Source of the DNA: Sulfurospirillum diekertiae
GTDB lineage: Bacteria; Campylobacterota; Campylobacteria; Campylobacterales; Sulfurospirillaceae
DNA: 64,000 nt
Direction of reading: 5' to 3'
Assembly: GCF_011769985.2 (NCBI RefSeq)
Contig: NZ_CP039734.2
Span: 1,364,001 to 1,428,000 of the forward strand
A model generated the notes under the pieces. It worked only from the letters and a program-made list of their open reading frames with translations. It ran no database searches and was not told the DNA's origin. The translations under genes were made by a program, and so were the position numbers. Shown in pieces: positions 1 to 8,196 of the stretch (position 1 is the first letter of the stretch; the number at the start of each line of letters is the position of its first letter).

Positions 1-26
1 ATCTTTTCTTAGATATCTTAGATCAA

Positions 27-1280
27 ATGGAGTGTGTCAAAGGCAAGTTTGAGAAAAAAGAGATTGAATATGACAATGCTGATATTTCTATCAGCATCAA
101 TCAGGTCACTCTTTCCTCTCTTGGAAAAAGTGAAGGTTATTATTGGTTTAAAGACATCAATGAGTTTTTTAAAATAGGATTCAAAGATACTCAAACCAAT
201 AGAGGACTTCACGATATTAGAGTTCAATTACTGGGTAATGGTATTTACACCCTAGGGATAAAATCCATTGTTGAATTTATTGATGCTATGATAGAAGGTT
301 TTATCATTAAAGAGCATCCCATAACACGGATTGATCTAAATACATTCATTCAATACGATCTAGGCTTTATTGATAAAAGTATGTTTGTTACACGAAAACG
401 CAATTACTCCACTATAAGTGAGATTGGAGGTGCAAATGAGATTCAAACCCTTTATGTCGGAAAACCGCCTTTTAAACTCAGGGTTTACAATAAAGCACTT
501 GAACTCAAACAGTCTAAAAAACAAGAGGTTATGGAAGAATATTTTAGAGTCAATGGGTTTGACCTAGTGCAACCCATTTTTAATGTAGAGTTTGAGATGC
601 ACAGAAGCCATTTAAGAGCGTTTAACATCATTACCATTGATGATGCACTCAGTAATGCTCAAAAGCTCTTTAAACAAGCCATGGATGATATAAGACTCAT
701 TGATCTAAACACCATTAGTAATAAAGACATTGAGAACAATACAAAAAACCGTGCTAAGACACTTCCTATATGGGAGTTTATTAAAGAGTGTTACAGTATT
801 GAAGATTTCTTACAAGTAACATCACCACTTGAGAGGATTAAACGAAAAGCAACAATCTATGATGATACAAGCTTTACAAAAGAGCATAAGCTCTTGATTC
901 GTAAAGGGTTGATTAACTCTGTAACTATCACGAAAGAATTACTTATTCAAAATTTGGATGAAACAGTACAAGAGTTACATGAGCCAACGAGTCCAATGCC
1001 TAAACCGTTTCACTATCCTAAAGATTTTATACCTCTTGAGATTAAACAGTTTGATGGAACGAAACAGCATTTTAGATTACTAAGAAACGGTCAACTTATT
1101 AAACCCGTTAATGTGCTTTCAGTAACAAGACTCAGTGACTTTGAACTGCTTCAATACTTGGATGATATAACAGCAGATTTCAAAAAAGAAGGTATGGATT
1201 TCAATACTACCAATAAGCGTTATAAGGTAGCTTATGATGAAGCGGTTAGGCGTAAGTTAAAGCCTGAGATTCCGTTTTAG
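27..1280 (+). CDS. Rep-like (Rep_trans/MobT-type) protein of an integrated element, possibly N-terminally cut
   Basis: This is a 417-residue protein from the first ATG. The frame stays open to the left edge of the window, so the true start may lie outside it. The middle contains RVYNKALELK followed by a conserved acidic stretch (VEFEMHR). This resembles the YNK/E layout of rolling-circle replication initiators and MobT-like relaxases of the Rep_trans type, where Tyr is the nicking residue. That assignment comes from pattern memory and is uncertain. There is no signal peptide or membrane segment. It sits 13 bases before an excisionase-like gene and upstream of an integrase, so it most likely belongs to an integrative or plasmid-like element and starts its replication or transfer. 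A phage replication protein is the main alternative. Confidence 0.55.
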   Translation: MECVKGKFEKKEIEYDNADISISINQVTLSSLGKSEGYYWFKDINEFFKIGFKDTQTNRGLHDIRVQLLGNGIYTLGIKSIVEFIDAMIEGFIIKEHPITRIDLNTFIQYDLGFIDKSMFVTRKRNYSTISEIGGANEIQTLYVGKPPFKLRVYNKALELKQSKKQEVMEEYFRVNGFDLVQPIFNVEFEMHRSHLRAFNIITIDDALSNAQKLFKQAMDDIRLIDLNTISNKDIENNTKNRAKTLPIWEFIKECYSIEDFLQVTSPLERIKRKATIYDDTSFTKEHKLLIRKGLINSVTITKELLIQNLDETVQELHEPTSPMPKPFHYPKDFIPLEIKQFDGTKQHFRLLRNGQLIKPVNVLSVTRLSDFELLQYLDDITADFKKEGMDFNTTNKRYKVAYDEAVRRKLKPEIPF

Positions 1281-1293
1281 TGGTGGTGGCATC

Positions 1294-1533
1294 ATGTTAA
1301 TAGATCGTATAAGTAACCTTGAAAATGAAGTGAAAGCGATGAAAACAATACTTTTGAAATTGCCAACATGGTTTCCTTTAACATCAGAATTTGCGCAAGA
1401 GCATCACATGAGCATGAATGGTTTACGTAAATGGTGTTTGAAAAATTTACATCCTGATAGCTTTGTGAAACGTGGGCGGTTTTGGTATATCCATAAAAGT
1501 GAGATTGCAAATGTGCGTCCAAACATTGTATGA
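1294..1533 (+). CDS. Small Xis-like DNA-binding protein
   Basis: This is a 79-residue protein. A short N-terminal coiled segment (residues 1-20) is followed by a winged-helix-like core of the AlpA/excisionase kind: LTSEFAQEHHMSMNGLRKW is a helix-turn-helix candidate, and RGRFWYIHKSEI resembles the wing found in many Xis and MerR-like small proteins. It lies between the Rep-like gene and the integrase gene, all on the + strand, which is the usual place for an excisionase or element regulator. The role is inferred from size, fold pattern and position. A transcriptional regulator of the element is equally possible. Confidence 0.6.
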   Translation: MLIDRISNLENEVKAMKTILLKLPTWFPLTSEFAQEHHMSMNGLRKWCLKNLHPDSFVKRGRFWYIHKSEIANVRPNIV

Positions 1534-1551
1534 TTTCATTGTTCTTGGCTA

Positions 1552-1573
1552 ACTTGAAAGGAGCTTTCAAGTG
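1552..1573 (+). promoter_or_regulatory. Hairpin that buries the integrase ribosome binding site and start codon
   Basis: The arms ACTTGAAAG (1552-1560) and CTTTCAAGT (1564-1572) are perfectly complementary, with a 3-base loop GAG. The Shine-Dalgarno AAGGAG (1558-1563) and most of the GTG start codon (1571-1573) lie within the stem-loop. Translation of the integrase should therefore be limited unless the hairpin is opened, for example by ribosomes coming from upstream. The hairpin is seen directly; the regulatory effect is inference. Confidence 0.55.
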
Positions 1574-2611
1574 GCAAGTGTATTTCAACATCCCAAAACA
1601 GGGAACGTTCTTTTAGAAAACAATGTTAACGGTAAAATAATCCGCCTATCAACGGGCAAAAAAGCTACTGGTAGACTTATTGGGTGGTATAAGGCTCGTG
1701 CAGAAGATGAGTTTTGGAAATTATATTACCAAAAACACAAAGAAGCTGATCAGCGTATGACTTTTTCTGAGTATGCAAGATACATTGTTGATATTACGCA
1801 CAGTAATCGCAATGAATTTTCACAACGAGGAGAGATTAAAAAGGCTGAGAGGCTTATCAAGTATTTTGGTGATATAGCGTTAGATGATATTAAACCTTCA
1901 ACCATTCAAGCATGGCAAGATACTTTTTTAAAAACTCTTGCACCTAAAACGGTGAAAGAGTATCGAAGTACGCTAAGTGTCGTGTTTAAATTTGCGTTTA
2001 ATGATGATATTATCCGTAAAAATCCTCTGACACCCGTTAAATCGCCCAAATTGCCGAGACGCATCGTTGATGTCTTTAGTGAAGAAGAGCGCAAATTGCT
2101 TATAGAACATTCAAACGAACAACTTCACAACCTTATTCAGTTCGCTTTTTACAGCGGACTGAGAGCAGGGGAGATAATAGGCCTTAAATGGGAAAATATA
2201 GACTTCGAGAAAAACAAAATTGATGTCTGTATGAGAGTCCGAAAAGGTACTGTTGATCTACCCAAAGGTGACAAAATACGTTTGATTGATCTGTTACCGC
2301 AAGCGAAGCAAGCGATTCTTGTACAAAGACAGCTAACAGGGCTTTCAACCTTTGTATTTCATTCAAAAGAGGGCAAACCCTATTTTAGTGAAACAAGCAT
2401 TACGCAATCTATTCAAGAGTTGTGTAAAAAACTAGGAATTGAAAGTGGTGGTGGATTGCAAAAAATGAGGCGAACGCATAACACAATGCTTAAGCAATGT
2501 GGTTTACCTCTTGATTGGATCCTTCATCAAATGGGTCATGAAACGGATGAAGTTAATCGAAATCATTATACGGGAACTATTACGGTAGATGTAAGTAAAA
2601 TTATTGCGTAA
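1571..2611 (+). CDS. Tyrosine recombinase / integrase
   Basis: This 346-residue integrase catalyses site-specific insertion and excision of the element. An N-terminal SAM-like core-binding domain (about residues 60-150) precedes the catalytic domain. Box I is GLRAGEIIGLKW (about 198-209) with the first catalytic Arg. Box II is QKMRRTH, where the usual HxxR His is replaced by Gln. MGHE supplies the next His, and NHY near the C-terminus supplies the nucleophilic Tyr. The start is GTG at 1571 behind AAGGAG; no better ATG is seen. The gene points at the 3' end of tRNA-Leu, which begins 76 bases after the stop, the classic arrangement for a tRNA-targeting integrase. It is probably controlled at translation by the start-site hairpin. 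Confidence 0.9.
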   Translation: MASVFQHPKTGNVLLENNVNGKIIRLSTGKKATGRLIGWYKARAEDEFWKLYYQKHKEADQRMTFSEYARYIVDITHSNRNEFSQRGEIKKAERLIKYFGDIALDDIKPSTIQAWQDTFLKTLAPKTVKEYRSTLSVVFKFAFNDDIIRKNPLTPVKSPKLPRRIVDVFSEEERKLLIEHSNEQLHNLIQFAFYSGLRAGEIIGLKWENIDFEKNKIDVCMRVRKGTVDLPKGDKIRLIDLLPQAKQAILVQRQLTGLSTFVFHSKEGKPYFSETSITQSIQELCKKLGIESGGGLQKMRRTHNTMLKQCGLPLDWILHQMGHETDEVNRNHYTGTITVDVSKIIA

Positions 2612-2640
2612 CTGACATTTTACTGACACTCGTACTGACA
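2611..2640 (+). repeat. Three direct repeats ACTGACA, candidate integrase arm sites
   Basis: ACTGACA occurs at 2611-2617, 2622-2628 and 2634-2640, so the copies are 11 and 12 bases apart, about one helical turn. They lie between the integrase stop codon and the tRNA-Leu 3' end. This is where arm-type binding sites for a lambda-like integrase would be expected. The repeats are seen directly; the function is inferred. Confidence 0.5.
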
Positions 2641-2686
2641 CCGTGTATATTGTAGGTTGGGAATATCGTATTTTAGGGAGTTAGGG

Positions 2687-2772
2687 TGGTACCCTGAGGC
2701 CGGACTCGAACCGGCATATGTCTCCATACTAGATTTTGAGTCTAGCGCGTCTACCAATTTCACCACTCAGGC
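2687..2772 (-). tRNA. tRNA-Leu (anticodon CAA), attachment target of the element
   Basis: The minus strand folds as a class II tRNA. The 5' acceptor strand is GCCTGAG, the D-arm has GGTAGAC, the anticodon stem is CTAGA/TCTAG with loop CTCAAAA (anticodon CAA, reads UUG), and there is a long variable arm. The T-arm is GCCGG-TTCGAGT-CCGGC and CCA is encoded. The 3' strand reads CTCAGGGTACCA, one base longer than needed to pair with GCCTGAG: a form CTCAGGT-A-CCA would fit better. The gene may therefore carry a one-base insertion near its 3' end, exactly where an integrase would exchange strands. The element boundary is probably inside or just left of this gene. Confidence 0.88.
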
Positions 2773-2798
2773 ACTGTAAATAAGAGTTGGAATTATAC

Positions 2799-2843
2799 AA
2801 AAAAAAGCTTAAACATCAGTAAAACTGAATGTCTAAGCTTTTT
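2799..2843 (-). terminator. Rho-independent terminator after hup
   Basis: The arms run from 2805 to 2820 and from 2824 to 2840. They pair as AAGCTT-A-ACAT-CAGT against ACTG-AATGTCT-AAGCTT with one mismatch and one bulge, and the loop is AAA. On the minus strand the stem is followed by a run of Ts (2799-2804 on the plus strand is all A). It closes the hup transcript before the tRNA-Leu gene. Confidence 0.7.
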
Positions 2844-2854
2844 GAGGTGAAGAA

Positions 2855-3133
2855 TTAAGCTTTTGCTACAACGTCTTTAAGTTTTTTACCAACTTTAAAT
2901 TTGACAGCTGTTGTTTTAGCAACATCAACGACTCTGTTTGTACCAGGAACTCTAGCTTTTCTAGCTGCTCTTGTTGCAGTACTAAATGTACCAAAACCGA
3001 TAAAGCTTACGTCTTTGCCAGCAACTAGTGCTTCGCTGATGGCTTCTAAAGCTGCATCAATAGCTTTTTGACTATCTTTTTTAGAAAGACCCGCTTTCTC
3101 AGAGACCGCTTGGATAAATTCCGCTTTTTTCAT
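2855..3133 (-). CDS. hup: HU family DNA-binding protein
   Basis: This 92-residue histone-like protein bends and packages DNA as a dimer. It has the standard HU/IHF layout: an N-terminal helical dimer region (MKKAEFIQAVSEKAGLSKKD), the beta-saddle signature GFGTFSTATRAARKARVPGTN around residues 46-66, where the DNA-intercalating arm usually carries a proline, and the C-terminal VKFKVGKKLKDVV. Its length is typical for HU. It is a monocistronic gene with its own terminator. Nothing distinguishes it as an IHF subunit, and Campylobacterota normally carry a single HU. Confidence 0.95.
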   Translation of the reverse strand: MKKAEFIQAVSEKAGLSKKDSQKAIDAALEAISEALVAGKDVSFIGFGTFSTATRAARKARVPGTNRVVDVAKTTAVKFKVGKKLKDVVAKA

Positions 3134-3209
3134 TGCTCATTCCTTAATATAAAGTGTTTGTGTGAGGATTGTACAATTTTTTTTAAAAAAAGACAATAAT
3201 TTTTTTTAA

Positions 3210-3242
3210 AAAGTTAAAGAATATGCCCAAAAAGTCGATATT
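3210..3242 (+). promoter_or_regulatory. Candidate sigma28 (FliA) promoter of flgL
   Basis: AAAGTTAAAG (about 3210-3219) and CGATATT (3236-3242) are spaced like the FliA promoters of Campylobacterota, which use CGATAT/CGATTT as the -10 element. The site lies 56 bases before the flgL start. The match is by eye and no alternative strong sigma70 box was seen. Confidence 0.45.
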
Positions 3243-3297
3243 TTATACAAGGAATTAAAATTGCTTAGGTGATTAAAGAAAATCTTTGGAGTAAATC

Positions 3298-5970
3298 ATG
3301 AGAATCACAAATTCACTTTTATTTAACACGTCAATTCGTAACTATCGTAGCGCTACAGAGAAATTGTACAATATTAATCAACAAATTGATAGTAAACTAA
3401 AGATACAAAATAGCTATGAGAACACAAGTGTCTATGTAGATGCAATGCGTCTTAATAATGAAATCGATACACTGGACCAATCTAAACAAAGCAGCTCCAA
3501 GGCTAAGACATTTGCAGACAATACAGATTCTGCGTTAAGTAGCTTTACTTCATCCTTAGATCAATTCAAATCAAAACTGGTTCAAGCATCAAGCACTTCC
3601 AACTCAACAACAAGCTTACAAGCACTTGCCAATGACTTACAAGGCATTAAAGATAATTTAGTGAGTTTAGCAAATACTTCTGTTAATGGACAATTTTTAT
3701 TTTCAGGTTCAGCATTATCTCAAAAACCAATTGCAAATGATGGTACGTATCGAGGAAATTCAGAAAATTTAACCGCAGTGATAGGTTCAGGTGTTCAACT
3801 TCCCTATAATATTACAGGACAATCTCTCTTTTTAGGAAAAGATTCAGACTACAATAGAGTCGTTTCCACCAATGTATCAATGTATAATCAATCAAAATTA
3901 CATCCTGATATTATGACTACAAACAGTCAAAATACTGCCTCTTCTCAAGTATATTTACAAGAGTCAGACACCATTAGAGATCTTGTTGGTGATACTAACA
4001 ATAGTGCAACAGACGATGGTAAAGCGGTATTCTATCTTTCTGGTAGAAAAAGCGATGGAACGACTTTTTCAAATGTACTCTCTCTCGATACAAGTTCAAA
4101 AGTTTCTGATTTACTCCAAAGTATTGGCAATTCTTACGGTAATACAGCATCTAATAAAGTAGTTGATGTGAGCATGAATGCTCGAGGACAAATTGAAGTG
4201 AAAGATCTCAAATCGGGAAGTCAGCTTTTAGATATGAATATCTTTGGAGCCATTGATCGAAATGCTCTCCCTGGTGAGACAGGCAATGCAAAACAAATTA
4301 TGAATGTAGATAATTTATTGACGCAACCAAATGTGGACATCATTGCATTCAACAAAAGTAACTACGAAACAACTGCATCAAGTCCTGATTTGACAATGCG
4401 TTCTGTTTCAGTGACTACAAATACATTTGCCATAGATTTTCCTATGCAAAATAAAACTGATTCCAGTATGACATCGACAACACTTCTGAGCAGTGTTTTT
4501 CCTTCTGATGTTGACCATTTAGATTTTGGTGCGACATCGTTTTCAACCAGTGGAAAAACCGTACAAGATTTGATGACAGCAGTTGAAACAGAATACGGGT
4601 TAGCGGCGGGTTCTGTTACTGTTTCCAACGGACGTATGTTGGTAAATGATCCTACTAATACATTTAATACCGTTATACAACCGAAAAATGCCTCCAATGT
4701 CTTAGCCCATGGTGATTCAATTCCTGACGCAATGAATTATGCGCGAAGAGGTTTTGAGAAAGACGGCAGTACACTTTCAAGCAATATTTCTCAAGTGATA
4801 AAAAGTACAAGTGATTTTGCAACGTCAAGTACAAAACTTGTTGATGTTGCAGGTGTTAATAGTTTGAATGGTAAACAAATCGTTCTCAATTTTACGGATA
4901 AAAATGGCGTACAAAGAACAGGAACGCTTAATTTAGATATTTCTAATACAACCTTTTCAGTTGATCTTGATGGCAATGGTGTTGCAACATCAGATCCTAC
5001 CAATCCTGCATATAATCCTCTATCACCCAATGAAACCTTTTCTATCTATAATGGTAGCGGTGATCCTTTAAATTTAAATACAACTGCTGATAATATGACC
5101 TATCAACAGCTTAATGACCTCATTAGTATGGCAACTTCTGGTAATCTACCTAAACAAGGCGTTTCAACGGCTGCACAAACAGCCATTAATAATGCCATAG
5201 CTTTTGGTGTTGCAGGTGATGCTGCAAACCTTGCAGCACAAACAACTATTGCAAAAACGGGTATTTCTACCGAAACTGCTGGTTACATTCAAAAAGCTAT
5301 TGATGCTGGTATTATCAGAGATAATCCTGCCTCTTCTCCTGCTGAAGTCACCAAAGCAACAAGTGATTATAACAATGCTATCGGCAATGCAAATCTTGCT
5401 GAATATAATTTTGCTCTAAGCACTGCAAAAAATAGTGTTGATGTAAATCTCGATTCTCAAGGTAAAATTGTTATCAAAGACAAAACATCGTCTGCATCGA
5501 AGATTGATTTTACAATGTATGATGCAAGTGCTACTGACTTTACGGGTGTCGGGAGTTCTGCTCTTACCTTTATGGCAAATAATTCGGTAACAATCTCTAA
5601 TCCATCGATTGATATGTTTAAGCAACTTGATGAGATGATAGCAGCAGTGCGTACTGGTACATTTCGTATGGACTCAACATCGGATGATCCACGCAATATA
5701 GGTATTCAAAATGCATTAACACAGCTTGATCATATTGCAGATCATGTAACAAAAGCGCAAACAAAAATTGGTGCGTTAACAAATGCATTAACGGATGCAA
5801 ATACACGCTCTGAAATGCTTAGCGTTAATGTAAAAGCTGTCCAAAACAGTGTTATTGGGGTTGATACAGCAGAAGCATACTTAGAATTTCAGTCAATCAA
5901 TACTGCTTATCAAGCAATGTTATCGACTATGTCGAAGATAAATTCAATGTCACTGTTAGATTACATGTAA
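3298..5970 (+). CDS. flgL: Flagellar hook-associated protein 3, long form
   Basis: FlgL forms the second junction layer between hook (via FlgK) and flagellin filament and is exported by the flagellar type III system. The N-terminus MRITNSLLFNTSIRNYR and the next 100 residues of heptad helices form the flagellin-like D0/D1 half. The matching C-terminal half (about residues 795-890) contains the typical segment from DHIADHVTKAQTKIGA to AYQAML. At 890 residues it is far longer than the roughly 300 of E. coli, because of a Ser/Thr/Asn-rich central insert (about 150-780) that should be surface exposed. Helicobacter and Campylobacter FlgL are similarly long. The final codons are TAC ATG TAA, so the stop codon lies inside a copy of the TTACATGTAA palindrome. 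Confidence 0.93.
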   Translation: MRITNSLLFNTSIRNYRSATEKLYNINQQIDSKLKIQNSYENTSVYVDAMRLNNEIDTLDQSKQSSSKAKTFADNTDSALSSFTSSLDQFKSKLVQASSTSNSTTSLQALANDLQGIKDNLVSLANTSVNGQFLFSGSALSQKPIANDGTYRGNSENLTAVIGSGVQLPYNITGQSLFLGKDSDYNRVVSTNVSMYNQSKLHPDIMTTNSQNTASSQVYLQESDTIRDLVGDTNNSATDDGKAVFYLSGRKSDGTTFSNVLSLDTSSKVSDLLQSIGNSYGNTASNKVVDVSMNARGQIEVKDLKSGSQLLDMNIFGAIDRNALPGETGNAKQIMNVDNLLTQPNVDIIAFNKSNYETTASSPDLTMRSVSVTTNTFAIDFPMQNKTDSSMTSTTLLSSVFPSDVDHLDFGATSFSTSGKTVQDLMTAVETEYGLAAGSVTVSNGRMLVNDPTNTFNTVIQPKNASNVLAHGDSIPDAMNYARRGFEKDGSTLSSNISQVIKSTSDFATSSTKLVDVAGVNSLNGKQIVLNFTDKNGVQRTGTLNLDISNTTFSVDLDGNGVATSDPTNPAYNPLSPNETFSIYNGSGDPLNLNTTADNMTYQQLNDLISMATSGNLPKQGVSTAAQTAINNAIAFGVAGDAANLAAQTTIAKTGISTETAGYIQKAIDAGIIRDNPASSPAEVTKATSDYNNAIGNANLAEYNFALSTAKNSVDVNLDSQGKIVIKDKTSSASKIDFTMYDASATDFTGVGSSALTFMANNSVTISNPSIDMFKQLDEMIAAVRTGTFRMDSTSDDPRNIGIQNALTQLDHIADHVTKAQTKIGALTNALTDANTRSEMLSVNVKAVQNSVIGVDTAEAYLEFQSINTAYQAMLSTMSKINSMSLLDYM

Positions 5971-6007
5971 TAATTTGTTATAATATCAATACTATTATTA
6001 CATGTAA
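5961..6007. repeat. Perfect 14-base inverted repeat made of two TTACATGTAA copies
   Basis: TTACATGTAATAAT (5961-5974) and ATTATTACATGTAA (5994-6007) are exact reverse complements, separated by 19 bases. The structure covers the flgL stop codon and ends at the ftsK ribosome binding site. In mRNA it would form one long hairpin and could terminate or insulate flgL. There is no clear T-run after it. Confidence 0.6.
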
Positions 6008-6014
6008 AGGATCT

Positions 6015-8165
6015 ATTATCTTAAAAGAGACTTTTTTTATTATTTTTATTGCTATTGTCCTTTTCTTAGGCGTAGCAACTATTTTACCTGATGCTTCTGT
6101 AGTTGGAAAATTTGGCGCATATCTTGGAAAATTAAATCAAAATACGTTTGGTTATCTTGCTTTTGTCTATCCATTTTTGTTGATTTTACCTTCTTTTACA
6201 CTTTACAAAGAGAGTAAACTTACAGAACGTCGTATTGGAGTCTTCCTTGCTTCAATGATTCTTCTATTTGCTTTTTTAATGGCTCAATCTATTATTATCA
6301 AAAACGAATTACATGGTACGTTTGGTCGATCAATCGTTGATATGTTAATGGCTTCTATTGGTATTATGGGAGTCTGGCTTTTTATTGTTGCTATTTTTTT
6401 ACTTTCAATGACACTGCTTGTTGAGTCAAGCATTAGTGATTTTCTAACCTTTATGAAACCAGCATTTACCAAAACAAAAATTAAAGAGTATAAGGGTGAA
6501 GAGGAAGAAAGGTCTGTTGCAGAAGAAAAAAAGACAAAAAATAGTAAAAAACAGACATCTCTTAGTGAGCATAAAATCATTTTAAATGATGATATTCCAG
6601 ATGAAAATCCAGCTATTATCGCGCCTCTTTATCCTGAAAATGAAGAGCCTCACAAGCCACTTGTTCGCCTTAAAAGTGCTAAAAAAGTCGAGATTCTCAG
6701 TGAAGTTGCGGAAAATACCAAGTTACTTTCAGAAATTGATCAAGGTGAATGTGACAAACCCAAAGATTTTAAACTACCACCGCTCTCTTTTTTAGCCAAT
6801 CCTCCTGCAAAAGCGGTACATGTAAACGAGAGTGAGATCGATCAAAAGATTCAAGACTTATTGGAAAAACTCAGACGCTTTAAAATTGAAGGCGACGTGG
6901 TTCGTACGTATTCAGGTCCTGTGGTTACGACGTTTGAATTCAAACCAGCACCTCATGTCAAAGTTTCGCGTATTTTAACCCTTCAAGATGACCTCGCAAT
7001 GGCATTAAAAGCAAAAACCATTCGTATTCAAGCTCCAATTCCAGGCAAAGATGTTGTGGGAATTGAAGTACCCAATCAAAAGATCGAAACCATTTATCTC
7101 AAAGAAATTTTAGAAAGTGACATCTTTAAGAAGTCTTCATCACCGCTCACCATCGCGCTAGGTAAAGATATTGTTGGCAATGCTTTTGTCACCGATTTGA
7201 AAAAGTTACCACACTTACTGATTGCAGGAACAACGGGTAGTGGTAAAAGTGTGGGTATTAATGCAATGTTACTTTCTCTTTTATACCGCAATTCACCCGA
7301 TACGTTACGTTTTTTGATGATTGATCCAAAAATGTTGGAATTTTCGATTTATAATGATATTCCTCATCTTTTAACACCTGTTATCACAAAGCCTAAACAA
7401 GCCATTATTGCTCTTGCCAATATGGTCAGTGAGATGGAGCGACGTTATCAAATTATGAGTCGTTCTAAAACTAAAAATATTGAAAATTACAATGAAAAAG
7501 CCAAGAGTATTGGCGTCGAACCACTTCCTTATATTGTCATTATTATTGATGAATTAGCTGACCTTATGATGACCAGTGGCAAAGATGTTGAATTTTATAT
7601 AGCACGTTTGGCACAAATGGCACGCGCAAGTGGTATTCACATTATTGTTGCGACACAAAGACCATCTGTTGATGTAGTAACGGGTCTTATTAAAGCAAAC
7701 TTACCTTCTAGAATTAGTTTTAAAGTAGGGCAAAAAATCGACTCAAAAGTCATTTTGGATGCCATGGGAGCTGATTCATTGCTTGGAAATGGCGATATGC
7801 TTTTTACTCCTCCAGGCACTTCTGGACTCATCCGTTTGCATGCCCCATACACCAGTGAAGATGAGATTGACCGAGTGGTTGAATACCTCAAGAAACAGCG
7901 CCCTGTCGTATATGACGAGAGTTTTCTTAAAGAGAGCGAAGAGGGCTTTTCTTCTTCATCAGGAAGCAAAGAAAGTGGTGAATTGGATGAGCTTTTTGAT
8001 GACGCAAAAGCCATTGTCCTTAATGAAAGAAAGAGCTCAATTTCTTATATTCAAAGAAGATTAAATATTGGCTATAATAGAGCTGCAACGATTGTAGAGC
8101 AACTGGAAGCCATGGGGATCCTTTCATCTCAAAATGCTAAAGGTCAGCGCGAAATCATTGTTTAA
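6015..8165 (+). CDS. ftsK: DNA translocase FtsK/SpoIIIE with a non-standard start codon
   Basis: FtsK is a septum-anchored motor that pumps the chromosome terminus and aids dimer resolution. Four hydrophobic segments occupy about the first 140 residues, then a charged linker (about 155-265), then the RecA-like motor with Walker A GTTGSGKS (about 405-412) and Walker [13 protein letters not shown] (about 508). The C-terminal winged-helix gamma domain spans about 645-716. The first hydrophobic segment ([17 protein letters not shown]) lies upstream of any ATG, GTG or TTG start in frame. Behind AAAGGA (6006-6011) the only nearby codons are ATT (6015), ATC (6018) and TTA (6021). ATT is chosen here as the least unlikely start. 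A TTG at 6177 would delete the first membrane segment. Confidence 0.85.
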   Translation: MILKETFFIIFIAIVLFLGVATILPDASVVGKFGAYLGKLNQNTFGYLAFVYPFLLILPSFTLYKESKLTERRIGVFLASMILLFAFLMAQSIIIKNELHGTFGRSIVDMLMASIGIMGVWLFIVAIFLLSMTLLVESSISDFLTFMKPAFTKTKIKEYKGEEEERSVAEEKKTKNSKKQTSLSEHKIILNDDIPDENPAIIAPLYPENEEPHKPLVRLKSAKKVEILSEVAENTKLLSEIDQGECDKPKDFKLPPLSFLANPPAKAVHVNESEIDQKIQDLLEKLRRFKIEGDVVRTYSGPVVTTFEFKPAPHVKVSRILTLQDDLAMALKAKTIRIQAPIPGKDVVGIEVPNQKIETIYLKEILESDIFKKSSSPLTIALGKDIVGNAFVTDLKKLPHLLIAGTTGSGKSVGINAMLLSLLYRNSPDTLRFLMIDPKMLEFSIYNDIPHLLTPVITKPKQAIIALANMVSEMERRYQIMSRSKTKNIENYNEKAKSIGVEPLPYIVIIIDELADLMMTSGKDVEFYIARLAQMARASGIHIIVATQRPSVDVVTGLIKANLPSRISFKVGQKIDSKVILDAMGADSLLGNGDMLFTPPGTSGLIRLHAPYTSEDEIDRVVEYLKKQRPVVYDESFLKESEEGFSSSSGSKESGELDELFDDAKAIVLNERKSSISYIQRRLNIGYNRAATIVEQLEAMGILSSQNAKGQREIIV

Positions 8166-8196
8166 CGAATCAATCACATACAAGGAGTCAGTCACA

